Assembly (NCBI GenBank): GCA_030278955.1
Contig: JAOANR010000009.1
Span: forward strand, 40,386,945-40,450,944
DNA from: Hygrophila difformis
Taxonomy: Eukaryota; Streptophyta; Magnoliopsida; Lamiales; Acanthaceae
Reading direction: 5' to 3'
Length of the DNA: 64,000 nucleotides
The translations under genes and the position numbers were made by a program. The notes under the pieces are model-generated. The model was not told the origin of the DNA. It saw nothing but the letters and a program-made list of their open reading frames with translations, and searched no databases. Below are positions 1 through 9,835 of this stretch, piece by piece (position 1 is the stretch's first letter; every line of letters begins with the position of its first letter).

Positions 1-1284
1 TGTCAAAATGTCGATTTTCTAAACTGTGGTAAACCTGAATCCTGACAGTGTACATGTTGCGCAATAAACTCGATTTTTGACATGTTTCCTCAACGTTTTA
101 CGAAATTGTTAAAACACAAAAGTTGTTCGTTAGGGTGTTTTTGATATACCGTGGAAATTTTAGAATTTTTGGACTTGGAACGAATTTTTAAACTAAAAAG
201 GCGTAAACCGTGATGCCAAATGATTTTAAATCGAAGAGATTTTGAAATTTTGAAACAAACGGTCGAGACCTTGAAATACGATACATCTATACTTTTGAAA
301 AATCCTGTTACACTAAATTGAAACATATGAGATACTTGGCGGAGGGTGAGTGCTCTGCAGGGTGCCCCTCTAGCCTTTCTCTTCGGGCCTATAATGGACG
401 AGAAAAATTAGATGAGTCACTACGCCAAACGGCGGGAGATACATGGCCTACACTCTCGGTATTATCCATATGGATTTCCCGAGGCTCTGGAGTGTTTTGG
501 GTATGGCAGATACGGCTGCGGCCGCCGGATGACCGGCTAAACTTGACGAGATTGCGATGCAATCGGGAAATACTTGGAAATACTTGAAATACGAAATGGT
601 TGCGGCCGCCGGATGACCGACTACACTAAATTTTGAGAAACAGAGACGTAACGGGAAAAATTAAAAGATTTAATACTTTTTATGTATTTATTTATTTATT
701 CTTGTCTTTAAATTTTGCATTTAAATTTATGTCTTAAATTTTATAACATGTTAAATTATTATTTATGAATTTAATGCATGTTCAAATATATAATTAAATT
801 GTTTATTTTTAAATTGGTAAATGGAATATTTTTGTATGCATGCCTAGGAATAAAACTTATTTATTTAATTAAACCCCTTTATTGCTATGTTAGGATCGAC
901 TTACTCAGTATTTTATATACTGATAAAATTGTTGTTTTTCTCTTTCTTTCAGAGTACGGAGATAATGCATAGCATGTGCATTGGGAGATGGAATTATTAA
1001 ACATTGTTTTATCATTTTTTTATGGTACTTGCATATCGGGCATGTAAATCCCGAGTTTTGGCCATGTCGGCCCACTTTACATTTTCCGCTGCGATATATT
1101 ATTATTACTACTATATGTGTGGATGATACTTATTATTATTTTAAATAAATTCCGAACTTGTTTTACAAACCCTTTGCAATACCTATAGCCTTGCACCTCT
1201 TTAGTAAGCTCGGAGAATCTGTGTCTTGCTAGGGAGGTGTGGCGGTGACATCCCGGCCTGGGTTATGAAATCCGGGGTGTTACA
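1..1284 (+). mobile_element. 3' portion of a long Ty3/gypsy-type LTR
   Basis: The segment ends in GGGGTGTTACA, the same terminus as the LTRs ending at 5966, 9182, 12343 and 57111, so it is the 3' part of the same long-LTR family; its start lies left of the window. It carries the conserved motif TGAGTGCTCTGCAGGGTG (347-364), two GCCGG-loop-CCGGC-type units (514-538 and about 600-624), the stem-loop at 906-922 and a pyrimidine tract ending in CAG at 952. LINE sequence follows directly at 1285, so this LTR end may mark an insertion into that LINE, with flanking bases CCTAC. There is no coding sequence; short open frames here are chance. Tekay/Del membership is inferred from LTR style and the primer sites of relatives. 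Confidence 0.85.
906..952 (+). promoter_or_regulatory. Stem-loop with branch-point-like site and 3' splice-site-like CAG in LTR
   Basis: CAGTAT (906-911) pairs with ATACTG (917-922) around a 5-nt loop. The 3' arm runs into CTGAT, which fits the plant branch-site pattern YTNAY. A T-rich tract follows and ends in CAG at 950-952 before AGTACGG. The same arrangement sits at the equivalent place in the other long LTRs (acceptor ends at 5653, 8873, 12030, 38011, 56763, and 59238 on the minus strand). Use as a splice acceptor is inferred. Confidence 0.5.
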
Positions 1285-2076
1285 CCTACCCCCAAGCTTC
1301 TCTAACTAAATCTGAAAAACCCTTCTCTTCCATCCAATAATTGAAGAACTGAAAAGGCTTTGGCCCCCAAGATTGTTCCGCGACATCTAAACAAACAGGA
1401 TAATGATCGGAAAGAACCGTCACACCCCTTCGCTGAACTACCCCACCCCTAACACACAACCATTCCGGCGAGATGAGTAACCTATCCAATCTACTCCCCG
1501 CTCTCCCTCCCCTACCAATCTATATAAAATGACCCCCACCATAGGAAGATCTACCAAGCCCAACCGATCAATAAACTCCATAAACTCTCTTTGAGACCTC
1601 ATATCCTCACTAGCTCCAAACCCTTCATCCTCCCTAATTATGATATTAAAATCCCGGGATAGAAACCACAATTCTCTCCATTATTGATCTCACATTTTAT
1701 CATAAGCAAATTCCACAGTTCAACCCTTTGGCGTCTATCATTCACCGCATGAAGCAAAAAAGATTAACCACTTCGTTAACCCCCGTAATTCTGCCTTTCA
1801 TCCATACAAAGTGATGCTCTCTCTCAACTAATTGAAGTGAACAACTGTCTGCATCCCAAATAACCAACAACCCCCTACATTCCCTATCGTTGGTTGCACA
1901 TAGAAATGACACCCTCTCGCACCCCACAATCTATATACCAAACCATCTTTTATATCATTCATCTTTGTTTCTTAGAGACATAATATTGATGGCTTCTCCA
2001 TTTCGCAAAGCCTCATTAATGCCCTTCTCCTAAACCCACCATTCAAGCCCCTCAAATTGCATATAATTATCTTCAT
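1285..2076 (-). pseudogene. LINE ORF2 N-terminal AP-endonuclease domain, truncated pseudogene
   Basis: The minus strand starts at the ATG at 2074-2076 with MKIIICNLRGLNGG, the classic plant L1 ORF2 beginning (an N-x-R-G-L motif near the N-terminus). Later pieces show a GDFN-like block written as RDFNII (about 1660), the downstream L-V-D-L-P-M-x-G block, and the SDHYPV block (about 1410) that holds the catalytic Asp-His of the exonuclease-endonuclease-phosphatase fold. There are stops (the first after about 30 residues) and frameshifts. In an active LINE this domain nicks target DNA for target-primed reverse transcription. The frame ends at 1285 in the linker before the reverse transcriptase. 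Confidence 0.75.
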
Positions 2077-2099
2077 TTTTATAACTAACACCTTGACGC

Positions 2100-3785
2100 A
2101 GCCTCGCCAACTCTAATTCAAATCCCTTACCAACTCTTCCTTATTCCTCTCGACAACCTCTTCCCTCCCCTTAGAGCACCCCAATCCCAAACTCACAGCT
2201 AATTCTAAAATCTCGTCTGCCTCCGGAAAATTGACAAGCCTTATCCTGTCCTTTAGCCAAAACATTGTGAATTGAAATTGCACGAAGCCATCACCCACCT
2301 CATTCCTCGTATCCTTTATTTTTAATCAGCAGTCATCCTTTTTGAAACCTACCCTCCTGCCTCTTTCCCTCTTCTCCCAGCCATAACTCTTGCCAAGGCC
2401 TCCTCTACAATACGTAGTTCTTTCAACCCCACCACATCATTCTCCATCCCGAACCTAAGAACATCAGATTTTCCACTTCCCTCCGGAACCCGCCTCCCCC
2501 AATTGCCTCATTTGGTTCTCATGCCCCACGAAATCCTTTATGTTTTACACTCCCTCCGTTTCGTCCCCCATATTTTCTAATTCCAAACCCCTCTTCAATG
2601 CCCATTTATCATTCTGACCATTCAATTTTTCCCCCGCCATTTGTTCGATCTTCTCTCTAGTATCTGTGTTGATTTCTCCGCCACAGGGTTTTGTAGTGAG
2701 TCTAACACTGTTGCACCTCATTGTTCATTGCCTTATGTTTCATAAATGGGCTCCCTTCTATTATTGTCCACGGCTGGCTTATCCTTACTGAATTGATGTC
2801 CATCCGCCCATTATTTCAATGCCCATAGCCCATTTTTTCAAATTCGCAACCACCCTCAGCCCACACCTTGTTTGACCCATTTACTATTGGCCCATAAGCA
2901 TCAATCCCCATTCCCTCTTCCTGGCTTTCAAACCCTTCTAACAACACCCAACCACTTTCATGGGGAATTGCTCTGCACTCCACATTAATTACATCATTAA
3001 CATCCACGATCATTTTTTAATGTTCAGCTCCCCAATGCATTATTTTTAGCGATTGTTTCACTTCCCCACAACTGTTGGTCCTGGACCTCCCTCCGGTCTT
3101 CCTCTACGGCGACTTGCCCGCCGCCCACGTTCCTTGCTGCTCTATGACCTGTTTTGTCTGCCTCTCTTCCCATGAGGGATCTGCTTCTACTACTGGTTTG
3201 CTGAAGTTTGCCATGATCTCGATTTTAGACGAACACTCTCCAACCTGAATCATTTTCATCATTGGAATCATGCACTCCTCATGGAGTTCCACCAATTTTT
3301 TCGCCCTATCCAATCTCTTCCTCTCCTTCGTTGAAGGGTAATCCGAAAATGTAAATCCAAACAAGTTTTTTACGAACCAACTTTCCGGAAACCCACCTCC
3401 GCCTGTTTCCATGCAACAAACTTGATGTCCCTCCTATCAGCCAAAAAATTATTCCTTATAACAACACTATTGAAAACTACCACCACAATATCCCCCCCCC
3501 CCCCAAAATTGTCTCAGTGCACTGAAGATGTTCACTGTATAACCAACCCCGAAAGTTGATCAATACTTCTATACTCCTCAGGTCCACCACCGCCGATCTG
3601 TTTAGCCATTCCATATCCCTTTTTACTATTTCCATCTTCACCGAGCTTGGCCTCCGACCCTGTTCCCCAACTATCTCCCGCTCACTATTACCCTTAATAA
3701 CCTCTGCATACATCCGTTCGTCGCACCAAGCAATACTTCCAAAGGATTGTCTTTTCTTTCTCCACCCCTCACCAATATTAGGCAT
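2100..3785 (-). pseudogene. LINE ORF1-like pseudogene (nucleic-acid binding protein)
   Basis: Open pieces at 3785-3477, 3412-3104, 3013-2816 and 2298-2113 are shards of one protein broken by frameshifts and stops. The first has a W-L-N-R-S pattern and later hydrophobic segments resembling the N-terminal domain of plant L1 ORF1 proteins; the family normally binds LINE RNA. No zinc knuckle is clear. Assignment rests mainly on its place directly upstream of the ORF2 endonuclease start. The 13-C run in the middle of the frame is a likely frameshift site. Confidence 0.5.
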
Positions 3786-3790
3786 TCTTG

Positions 3791-5966
3791 TCCCACATTC
3801 ATCCTACCCAAAAATCCCAAAGTTCTTGTGTTTTGGACTTCTCGACAACCAAAATCCGAGCAAGAGGACGTGGGGAGCAAGAGATCAGGCCTTTAGAACG
3901 TTGGTAAGTGTTTATTAAGTTTTCCCTTCACCTTTTTGAATCAACCCTTCGATCTAACTACGAATATTTCCTTGCGTTTTCGATTCGTGGCCAAAGGAGT
4001 GAGAGTACGTGGGAATTTGATCCGTTCGTAGCAAACCGCAGGCCCCCGATCGATCCAGAGACATCCTAGGATTCATACTCAGTAAGTCAATACCTTTCGT
4101 ATCAATCTTGGTGGCTTCGGAACGTTCGTAATGCAAGATTTAAACAAGAACTAAAAATCTGTCCAAAAATCTCACCTTTGCGCATTTTCTGAAATTTGCC
4201 TAAAACTCCTATCTCGGCTGTCCGAAACGAAAAACTCAAAACTAAGATTTTGTTCCTAAGGCTTTAATCAATGTTTTGTTAAAATTTCAGAATTTTTCAT
4301 CAACTTTTGGCCCCCGAAATTGAATCTGCTATTTCCGGCGTTTCTCTCAAAATCGAAAATTGTTGACAGATTTACGTGTCCGAACTCTAGGACGTTTTTC
4401 TAATGGATTCCATCAAAACTAATCTTTGATGTAAAAATGAAAATAATAGATAATTTCCTCAGGAATGTGTCTGTAAAATTTCGTGTTTTTTCGTTAATGT
4501 TTGAGCCTCCGGAAGTGATCTGGTTGTTCAGTGTTTTCAAAAAAATGAACTGACAGTTTTACTTATTGGACTTGATGTGCGAACCTGACTTAATCTGGAA
4601 AGATCTCGGATAAAATGCCTCTAATAAAACATGTTCAATTTTGTGTCTTGTACGTGCCTGTAAAGTTTCATAATTTTTGGAGTTCGTTTGTTAGGTCAAG
4701 AATGTGTTTTAAAAACAGTGCGCTGTTATTGGTATTCTAACAGATTATGTTTTCTGAAAAGATCGTACAATTTGACTTGTTTCCTCTCCTTATTTCGAAA
4801 AACGCAAAACATGAAAGTTGTTCATTAGAGTGTTTTTGATATACTGTGAAAATTGCATGTCGATCGCCTTTAAAATGAATATTTAAACAAAAAAGGCGCA
4901 AACTGTGACGAATTATGTAAGAAACTTGGTGAAATTGAGATTTTCTAAACATACGGTCGAATTCTTTTGAATGATAAAAATCAAATTATGAAAATCCCGT
5001 AACACTAGGTTAGAATGATCTCGGTATATTAATTAGGGGGTGAGTGCTCTGCAGGGTGTTCCCCTAACGATTCACTTCGTGCCTATAAGAACGATGGTGA
5101 CCCCTTATGAGAAATTGAGCCAAAACGGCGATATATATAGGGCCTACACTCTCGGGAGTATCGAATGGGTTTCCCGAGGCTCTGGATGATACTGGGTATG
5201 GCGGATAAGGCTGCGACCGCCGGATCACCGGCTATATGAGATATTGATACGGCTGCGGCCGCCGGATCACCGGCTATATGAGATTTTGATACGGCTGCGG
5301 CGGCCGGATCACCGGCTATATGAGATATTGTTGAGACTGAGGCGTAACGGGAATTAAAAGACTTGAGTGTTTAAATTATTTATTTATTTATGTTATTACT
5401 TATGTATTTAAATTACGGTTTAAATTCAAGCCTATGTCTTAAGTATATTATTTTTAAATTTAATTGTACCTTTAGAAATATGCAAATTAAATTCTTGTTT
5501 ATAATTGGTCAAATTACATGTTTTCAAATATGCACGAGTAAAAGTATATTTTAATTGTTAAATTTTAAAACCCCTTTATTGCTACGTTAGGGATTGTTCT
5601 TACTCGGTATTCTTTTATACTGATAAAATCCGTTGTTTTCCTTTTCTTTTTAGAGTACGACGAAAATGCATGAGCATGTGCATCGGGATCGGGAAAAATA
5701 ATACTATGTTGCACCTTTCATTAAGACTTTATTAGACTTTGCGTTTTGGCCATGTCGGCCCATGATTTACTTTCTGCTGCGATTATTTTATTATGCATGG
5801 ATTATATTATGCTACTTTTAAATTATTATACTATGGACTTGTTTTTAAATTATTTTGAAATACCTCTAGCCTTAGCATCTCTCAAGTGAGCTCGAATGAG
5901 TCGTGTCTTGCTTGGGAGGTGTGGCGGTGGCATCCCGGCCTGGGTTACCAAAATCGGGGTGTTACA
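3791..5966 (+). repeat. 5' LTR, truncated at its 5' end
   Basis: From 3791 the sequence runs parallel to 10396 onward in the LTR at 9836-12343, so roughly the first 560 bases are missing at the LINE junction. Visible parts are a candidate 5' splice site (TTG/GTAAGTG, GT at 3904), diverged internal modules, the TTAGGGG/CCCCTAA stem (5033-5039 with 5061-5067), the CTCGGGA/TCCCGAG stem (5151-5157 with 5172-5178), three GCCGG-ATCA-CCGGC units, a branch-like CTGAT, and TAG at 5651-5653. It ends GGGGTGTTACA and is followed at once by the primer site, which defines it as a 5' LTR. Confidence 0.85.
5219..5316 (+). repeat. Three tandem 42-bp units with GCCGG/CCGGC hairpins in LTR
   Basis: Arms GCCGG and CCGGC flank the loop ATCA at 5219-5232, 5261-5274 and 5303-5316. 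The units are 42 bases apart, linked by GGCTGCGGC upstream and TATATGAGATATTGATAC downstream. The same unit occurs in LTRs at 514-624, 8467-8535, 11590-11702 and, on the minus strand, 59690-59935. Confidence 0.9.
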
Positions 5967-5983
5967 AGTTGGTATCAGAGCCC
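5967..5983 (+). other. Primer binding site, initiator tRNA-Met type
   Basis: TGGTATCAGAGC at 5970-5981 is complementary to the 3' end of plant initiator tRNA-Met. It starts three bases after the LTR end, where reverse transcription of such elements is primed. The identical site follows the LTR at 57111, and a two-difference version follows the LTR at 38361. Confidence 0.9.
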
Positions 5984-6514
5984 GGAAATATTTTTAAGTT
6001 ATTATATTAAACCATTAAATTTTCTGAACCCAAAATTATTTTACTTCAATTATTATTTTTAATATAATTTTAAGCTCAAACTTTTAGCCAATACCTATAT
6101 TTTAAATTGAAAACCCAAAGGTTTATTATTTTTGGTACAACATAGAGGCCCATAGTTCTCTTTAGCAATTATTATTATTACCATGGACTGAATTTTATTT
6201 TAAAAAGCCCATGGAAAAATAAATTGATACATTGCATGAATTAAAGTTGTCGGGGGTTGCATATGCATACATACATGAATATTTGTACTAACCTTTTTAA
6301 GTGAGTTATCTCTGTTAGATAGCATTCTTGCTTTAATATTCGGCTTGACTCTGACTTAGAAGCGGAAGCTTGATACTAATCTCGCCTTAGTCTTAGATCT
6401 TTATCACCTATGCGTAGCGTGCCCATATCAAGTCTTTGCCTTCATCATTCCCATCATATAGATCTTTATCAAGACGCTAATTGACATCGAGCAACCTAAT
6501 ATGGAATATGAACG
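5984..6514 (+). other. Non-coding leader remnant of the deleted element
   Basis: AT-rich internal sequence after the primer site. It resembles the leader at 38378-38822, including a GGGGG-x-TTGCATATGCATACATACAT stretch near 6250-6275 and the later SCTTAG-type text. No gag frame is visible. It is interrupted at 6519/6520 by a solo LTR and resumes at 9188. Confidence 0.6.
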
Positions 6515-9187
6515 TTGAGTGTAATACCCACGATTTTTAATAAAGAGATGTAATTAAATTCAAATACGAAAAGAATTTTAATTCCAAGAACCCGTGAAGT
6601 CGGAAATCACGGGAGCCAAAAGTCGACGAATTCAAAGTCGAAAAATTCAACTCGACAAATTCAAGATTTCGAATACGAAATAAATTCGAGTTTTAAATTT
6701 AAGATATGAATTATAATCTGAGAACGACCCGAAAAATCGAGCCCGAGAACGTAGGAGGATAGAAGCCCGAAAGAGAGGACAAAAGGCCCGATGGGATCCC
6801 ACGGCCCAGTCCGAACGCACGGCCCAGACCAGGCCGCGCGCTCGTCGCGTGTTTTAGACCACAAACATGCCGGGACCGCGCCACTATAGAGGCAGCTGCA
6901 CACTTTCACGTTTTGGCGATTTTCTTGCCTTATTTTCGACCCCCGACTATGGAAACACGATATGGATGGATTTTGATGATCCTAATACCCTTTATCAGAT
7001 TATCTAACCCTAATTCACCCCCCAAACCACCTCTCATTCTCTCCCAACTCATTCAAACCGAAAAATCCCCAAAATCCCTTGTATTCTTGAACTTCCGACA
7101 AGCAAACCGGAGCAAGAAGGACGTGAGAGAAGAGAAGTCAAACCCTTTTGGATGTTGGTAAGTGTTTATTTAGTTTCCCTTCATCTTTTCAAATCCAAAC
7201 TTTCGATCTAACTATGGATTTTTACTTTCAGTTTCGGTTCATGGCCAAAGGAAGAGGAAATCGGGTTGAGGAGATCCGTTCGTAGCAATCCGTAGATGCC
7301 GGACGACCTAGAGACTATCTAGAACTCATATCAAGTAAGATAATGCCTTACGTATCAATATCGGTGGCTTAGGAGTGTTCGTAACTCTAGATTTAATCAA
7401 AACATAAAAATCGGACTTAAAAGATTCACTTTTGCGCGATTTCTGTAATCCCACGAGAACTCTTATTTCGAGAATCCGAAATGAAAACTCCGAACTGAAG
7501 AATTATTCCTAACATCTTAATCTACGTGGTGTCAAATTTTCACGCATTTTCATCACGTTTTGATACCCCAAATCCCGTCTGACATTTTCTGAGTTGTTAT
7601 GAATTTCTCAAAATCCTGACAGCATGCCTATCCAAACTTGATGTGGATTTTTCTATTACCTCCGGTCCAAACTAATCTTTGATGTAAAAATAAAAGTTGT
7701 AGAAAATGTCTCACGATTATGCCCGTAAAATTTCGTGAATTTTCGTTAACGTTGGGTCTTCAAAAATCGATCTTAACAGTCTGCATTTTTGAAAGAAAAT
7801 TCTGACAGATTTCTATCCGGAAATGAGGTGCAAAACTGATTAAATCGGAAGTGTTTTTGGATTAAATGCCTCTAATAAAACTTGTTTATTTTTGTGTCGT
7901 ATATGTGCCTGTAAATGTTTATAAATTTTGGAGTTCGTTTGCTAGGTCGGAAACCTGTTTTAAAATCAGTGCGCTGTTTCCGAAAACTGTGATAGATTTT
8001 GCATTTGAGAAGATTGTAAAATTTCACTCAGTTCCTTACCTATTTTCGAGAAACATAAAATACAAAAATTGTTCGTTAGCATGTTTTTGAGATACAATAC
8101 GAATTTCAAATTGATCGCTTTTGAATTGAATTTTTAAACTGATAAGGCGTAGACTGTGGCAACGACTTTGGTTTGTACGTTGATAAAACTTGACTTTTTG
8201 GGACACGATTTGCGAGCTATGTCTAAATGATAAAAACAATTTTGAAAATCCCGTTACACTAGGTTGAGAATAATCTCCGATACTAATTAGGGGGTGAGTG
8301 CTCTACAGGGTGCCCCCCTAACTATTCATTTCGTGCGTATATGGACGATGGTGACCTTTTATGAGAAATTGAGCAAAAACGGCGAGATATATATATGGCC
8401 TACACTCTCAGGAGTATCCGTATGGGTTTGCCCGAGGCTCCGGAGTGTTACTGGGTATGACAAATACGGCTACGGCCGCCGGATGACTGGCTAAATGAGA
8501 TATCGATATGGCTGCGGCCGCCGGATCACCGGCTAAATGAGATGATGTTGTGACTGTGGCGTAACGGGAAGATTAAAAGACTTAAATCTTTAATTTATGT
8601 TTTTACTCGTGTTATTAATTATTTATTCAAGTCGTGTTTTAAATTTATGCCTATGCCTTAATTCTCTTGCTTTTAAATTTAATTGTGCCATAAGAATTAT
8701 GTGAATTAACTTTTTTGTCTAGTACTTAGTCAAATCACATGTTTTTAAGATGGATGTTTAAAAAGGTATTTTTATTAATTAAATTTAAAAACCCTTTTAT
8801 TGCTACGTTAGAGATTGTCTTACTCAGTATTCTTTTATACTGATAAACGTTGTTTCATATTTTTCTATTACAGAGTACGGAGCATGATCATGCATTGGGG
8901 GATTATTTTTTATATTTACTTCATCATTTTATAAACGGGCATGTTAACCCGTGTTTTGGCCATGTCGACCCAATATTTATTTCCGCTGCAAACTTAGTAG
9001 ATATCGTGCATGGATGATTATTACTCTATTTTTAATTTAAAGTACTTCCGGACTTGTTTCTGAATTATTTTTGAAATACCTTTAGCCTTGCATCTCTCAA
9101 GTGAGCTCAAATGAAGTCGTGTCTTGCTTGGGAGGTGTGACGGTGGCATCTCGGCCTGGGTTACCAAAATCGGGGTGTTACATTGAG
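6515..9187 (+). mobile_element. Solo LTR (6520-9182) with TTGAG target-site duplication
   Basis: The LTR starts TGTAATACCC at 6520 and ends GGTGTTACA at 9182. TTGAG lies directly on both sides (6515-6519 and 9183-9187), so this is one complete LTR (2,663 bp) left after recombination between the two LTRs of an inserted element. It contains a GC-rich block near 6780-6870, a donor-like TTG/GTAAGTG (GT at 7158), an 8-bp TTAGGGGG/CCCCCTAA stem (8287-8294 with 8314-8321), two GCCGG-type units (8467-8535) and an acceptor-like CAG at 8871-8873. There is no coding content. Confidence 0.95.
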
Positions 9188-9796
9188 TACTCATGAACTA
9201 TGGATTTAAGATGGAGTTGGCTAAGAATTTGGATTGAGAGAAATATTCCTTGAGAATTTTTGGACATTAAGGAATGATCATCGGACTTAGTCGATGAACA
9301 TGGTGAGGGTACTATATCAAACCATAAAGTTAAACTAAATCGTGAGGAGGTTAACAATGATGATCCTCCGAATATAGAGAACCTAGAAGTATTGAATTGG
9401 GAATTCAATTACCATCGGAAAAAGTGGTAACATGTTCTAAGAGATATGATGAAACTCCGATAGTAATCAATAACTTAGAATTCTTTACGTTGTGAAATCT
9501 GACCTTAGAGACTTCGATTGGAAACCGTTATGAGACAACGATATCCGAACATTTTTAAGACCAATTCATACAGTTATGGGAACATAACTGTAAGCCTAAG
9601 GGGAGGAGGATGTAACGGCCCAACAATGTGTATCCTAGTAAAAGATAAACAAATTCAAATTGTTTTGAACAACATAATGACTTGATCCCTTCTCAGAGTA
9701 CGTAGGCAACTTGGAAATTTCAATTCTAAGTTCAGTCAAAATATAAGAAATAAAAATGAAATGACCCTAGTTCCTAGCTCGCGAGAAGCTAATACC
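9188..9796 (+). other. 3' internal remnant of the deleted element
   Basis: Non-coding remainder between the solo LTR and the polypurine tract. It closely resembles 53790-54050 of the gag-only element: GCAGTTATGGGGACATAACTGTAA-type text, then GGAGGATGTAACG (9603-9616), and a CAGAGTACGTAGGCA-type stretch (about 9695). The GGAGGATGTAAC boundary looks like an older polypurine tract with LTR start about 220 bases before the real one. The inverted repeat GTTATGGGGACATAAC is also present in this 3' region. Confidence 0.6.
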
Positions 9797-9835
9797 CAAC
9801 TTCGAGGACGAAGTTGATTTCTAAGGAGGGTAGAC
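9797..9835 (+). promoter_or_regulatory. Conserved stem-loop plus polypurine tract before 3' LTR
   Basis: CAACTTCG (9797-9804) pairs perfectly with CGAAGTTG (9809-9816) around the loop AGGA. The purine tract AAGGAGGG ends at 9830, and the LTR starts at 9836. The polypurine tract primes plus-strand synthesis in LTR retrotransposons. The same stem-loop and tract occur at 54054-54092 and, reversed, at 63609-63648 and 63953-63991. Confidence 0.85.

Larger units (their letters stand above)
1285..3790 (-). mobile_element. L1-type LINE, 5' half (ORF1 and endonuclease), degraded
   Basis: Read on the minus strand this is the upstream half of a plant L1 element: an ORF1 region (about 3785-2100) followed by the start of ORF2 at 2076. 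The coding potential is broken by frameshifts and stops. No reverse transcriptase is present here. The ORF2 side stops at 1285 against an LTR terminus, and the upstream side stops at about 3790 against a truncated LTR. A second LINE piece (12344-15507) on the opposite strand carries exactly the missing downstream half. There is a run of 13 C at 3492-3504. Confidence 0.8.

Noticed and set aside
318..587. 89-codon open frame in the LTR
   Set aside because: It runs through the conserved LTR stem motifs and GCCGG units; the frame is not kept in sister LTRs.
1280..1290. CCTAC flank at 1285 matching CCTAC just before the LTR at 54473
   Set aside because: The two sites are 53 kb apart in unrelated contexts with other elements between; a 5-base match is expected by chance.
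3492..3504. Poly-C tract as a possible regulatory G-quadruplex
   Set aside because: A single homopolymer inside a dead LINE frame, more likely slippage; nothing else supports a role.
8294..8494. 66-codon open frame in the solo LTR
   Set aside because: Same LTR region as above in another copy, with a different reading frame and no protein-like conservation.
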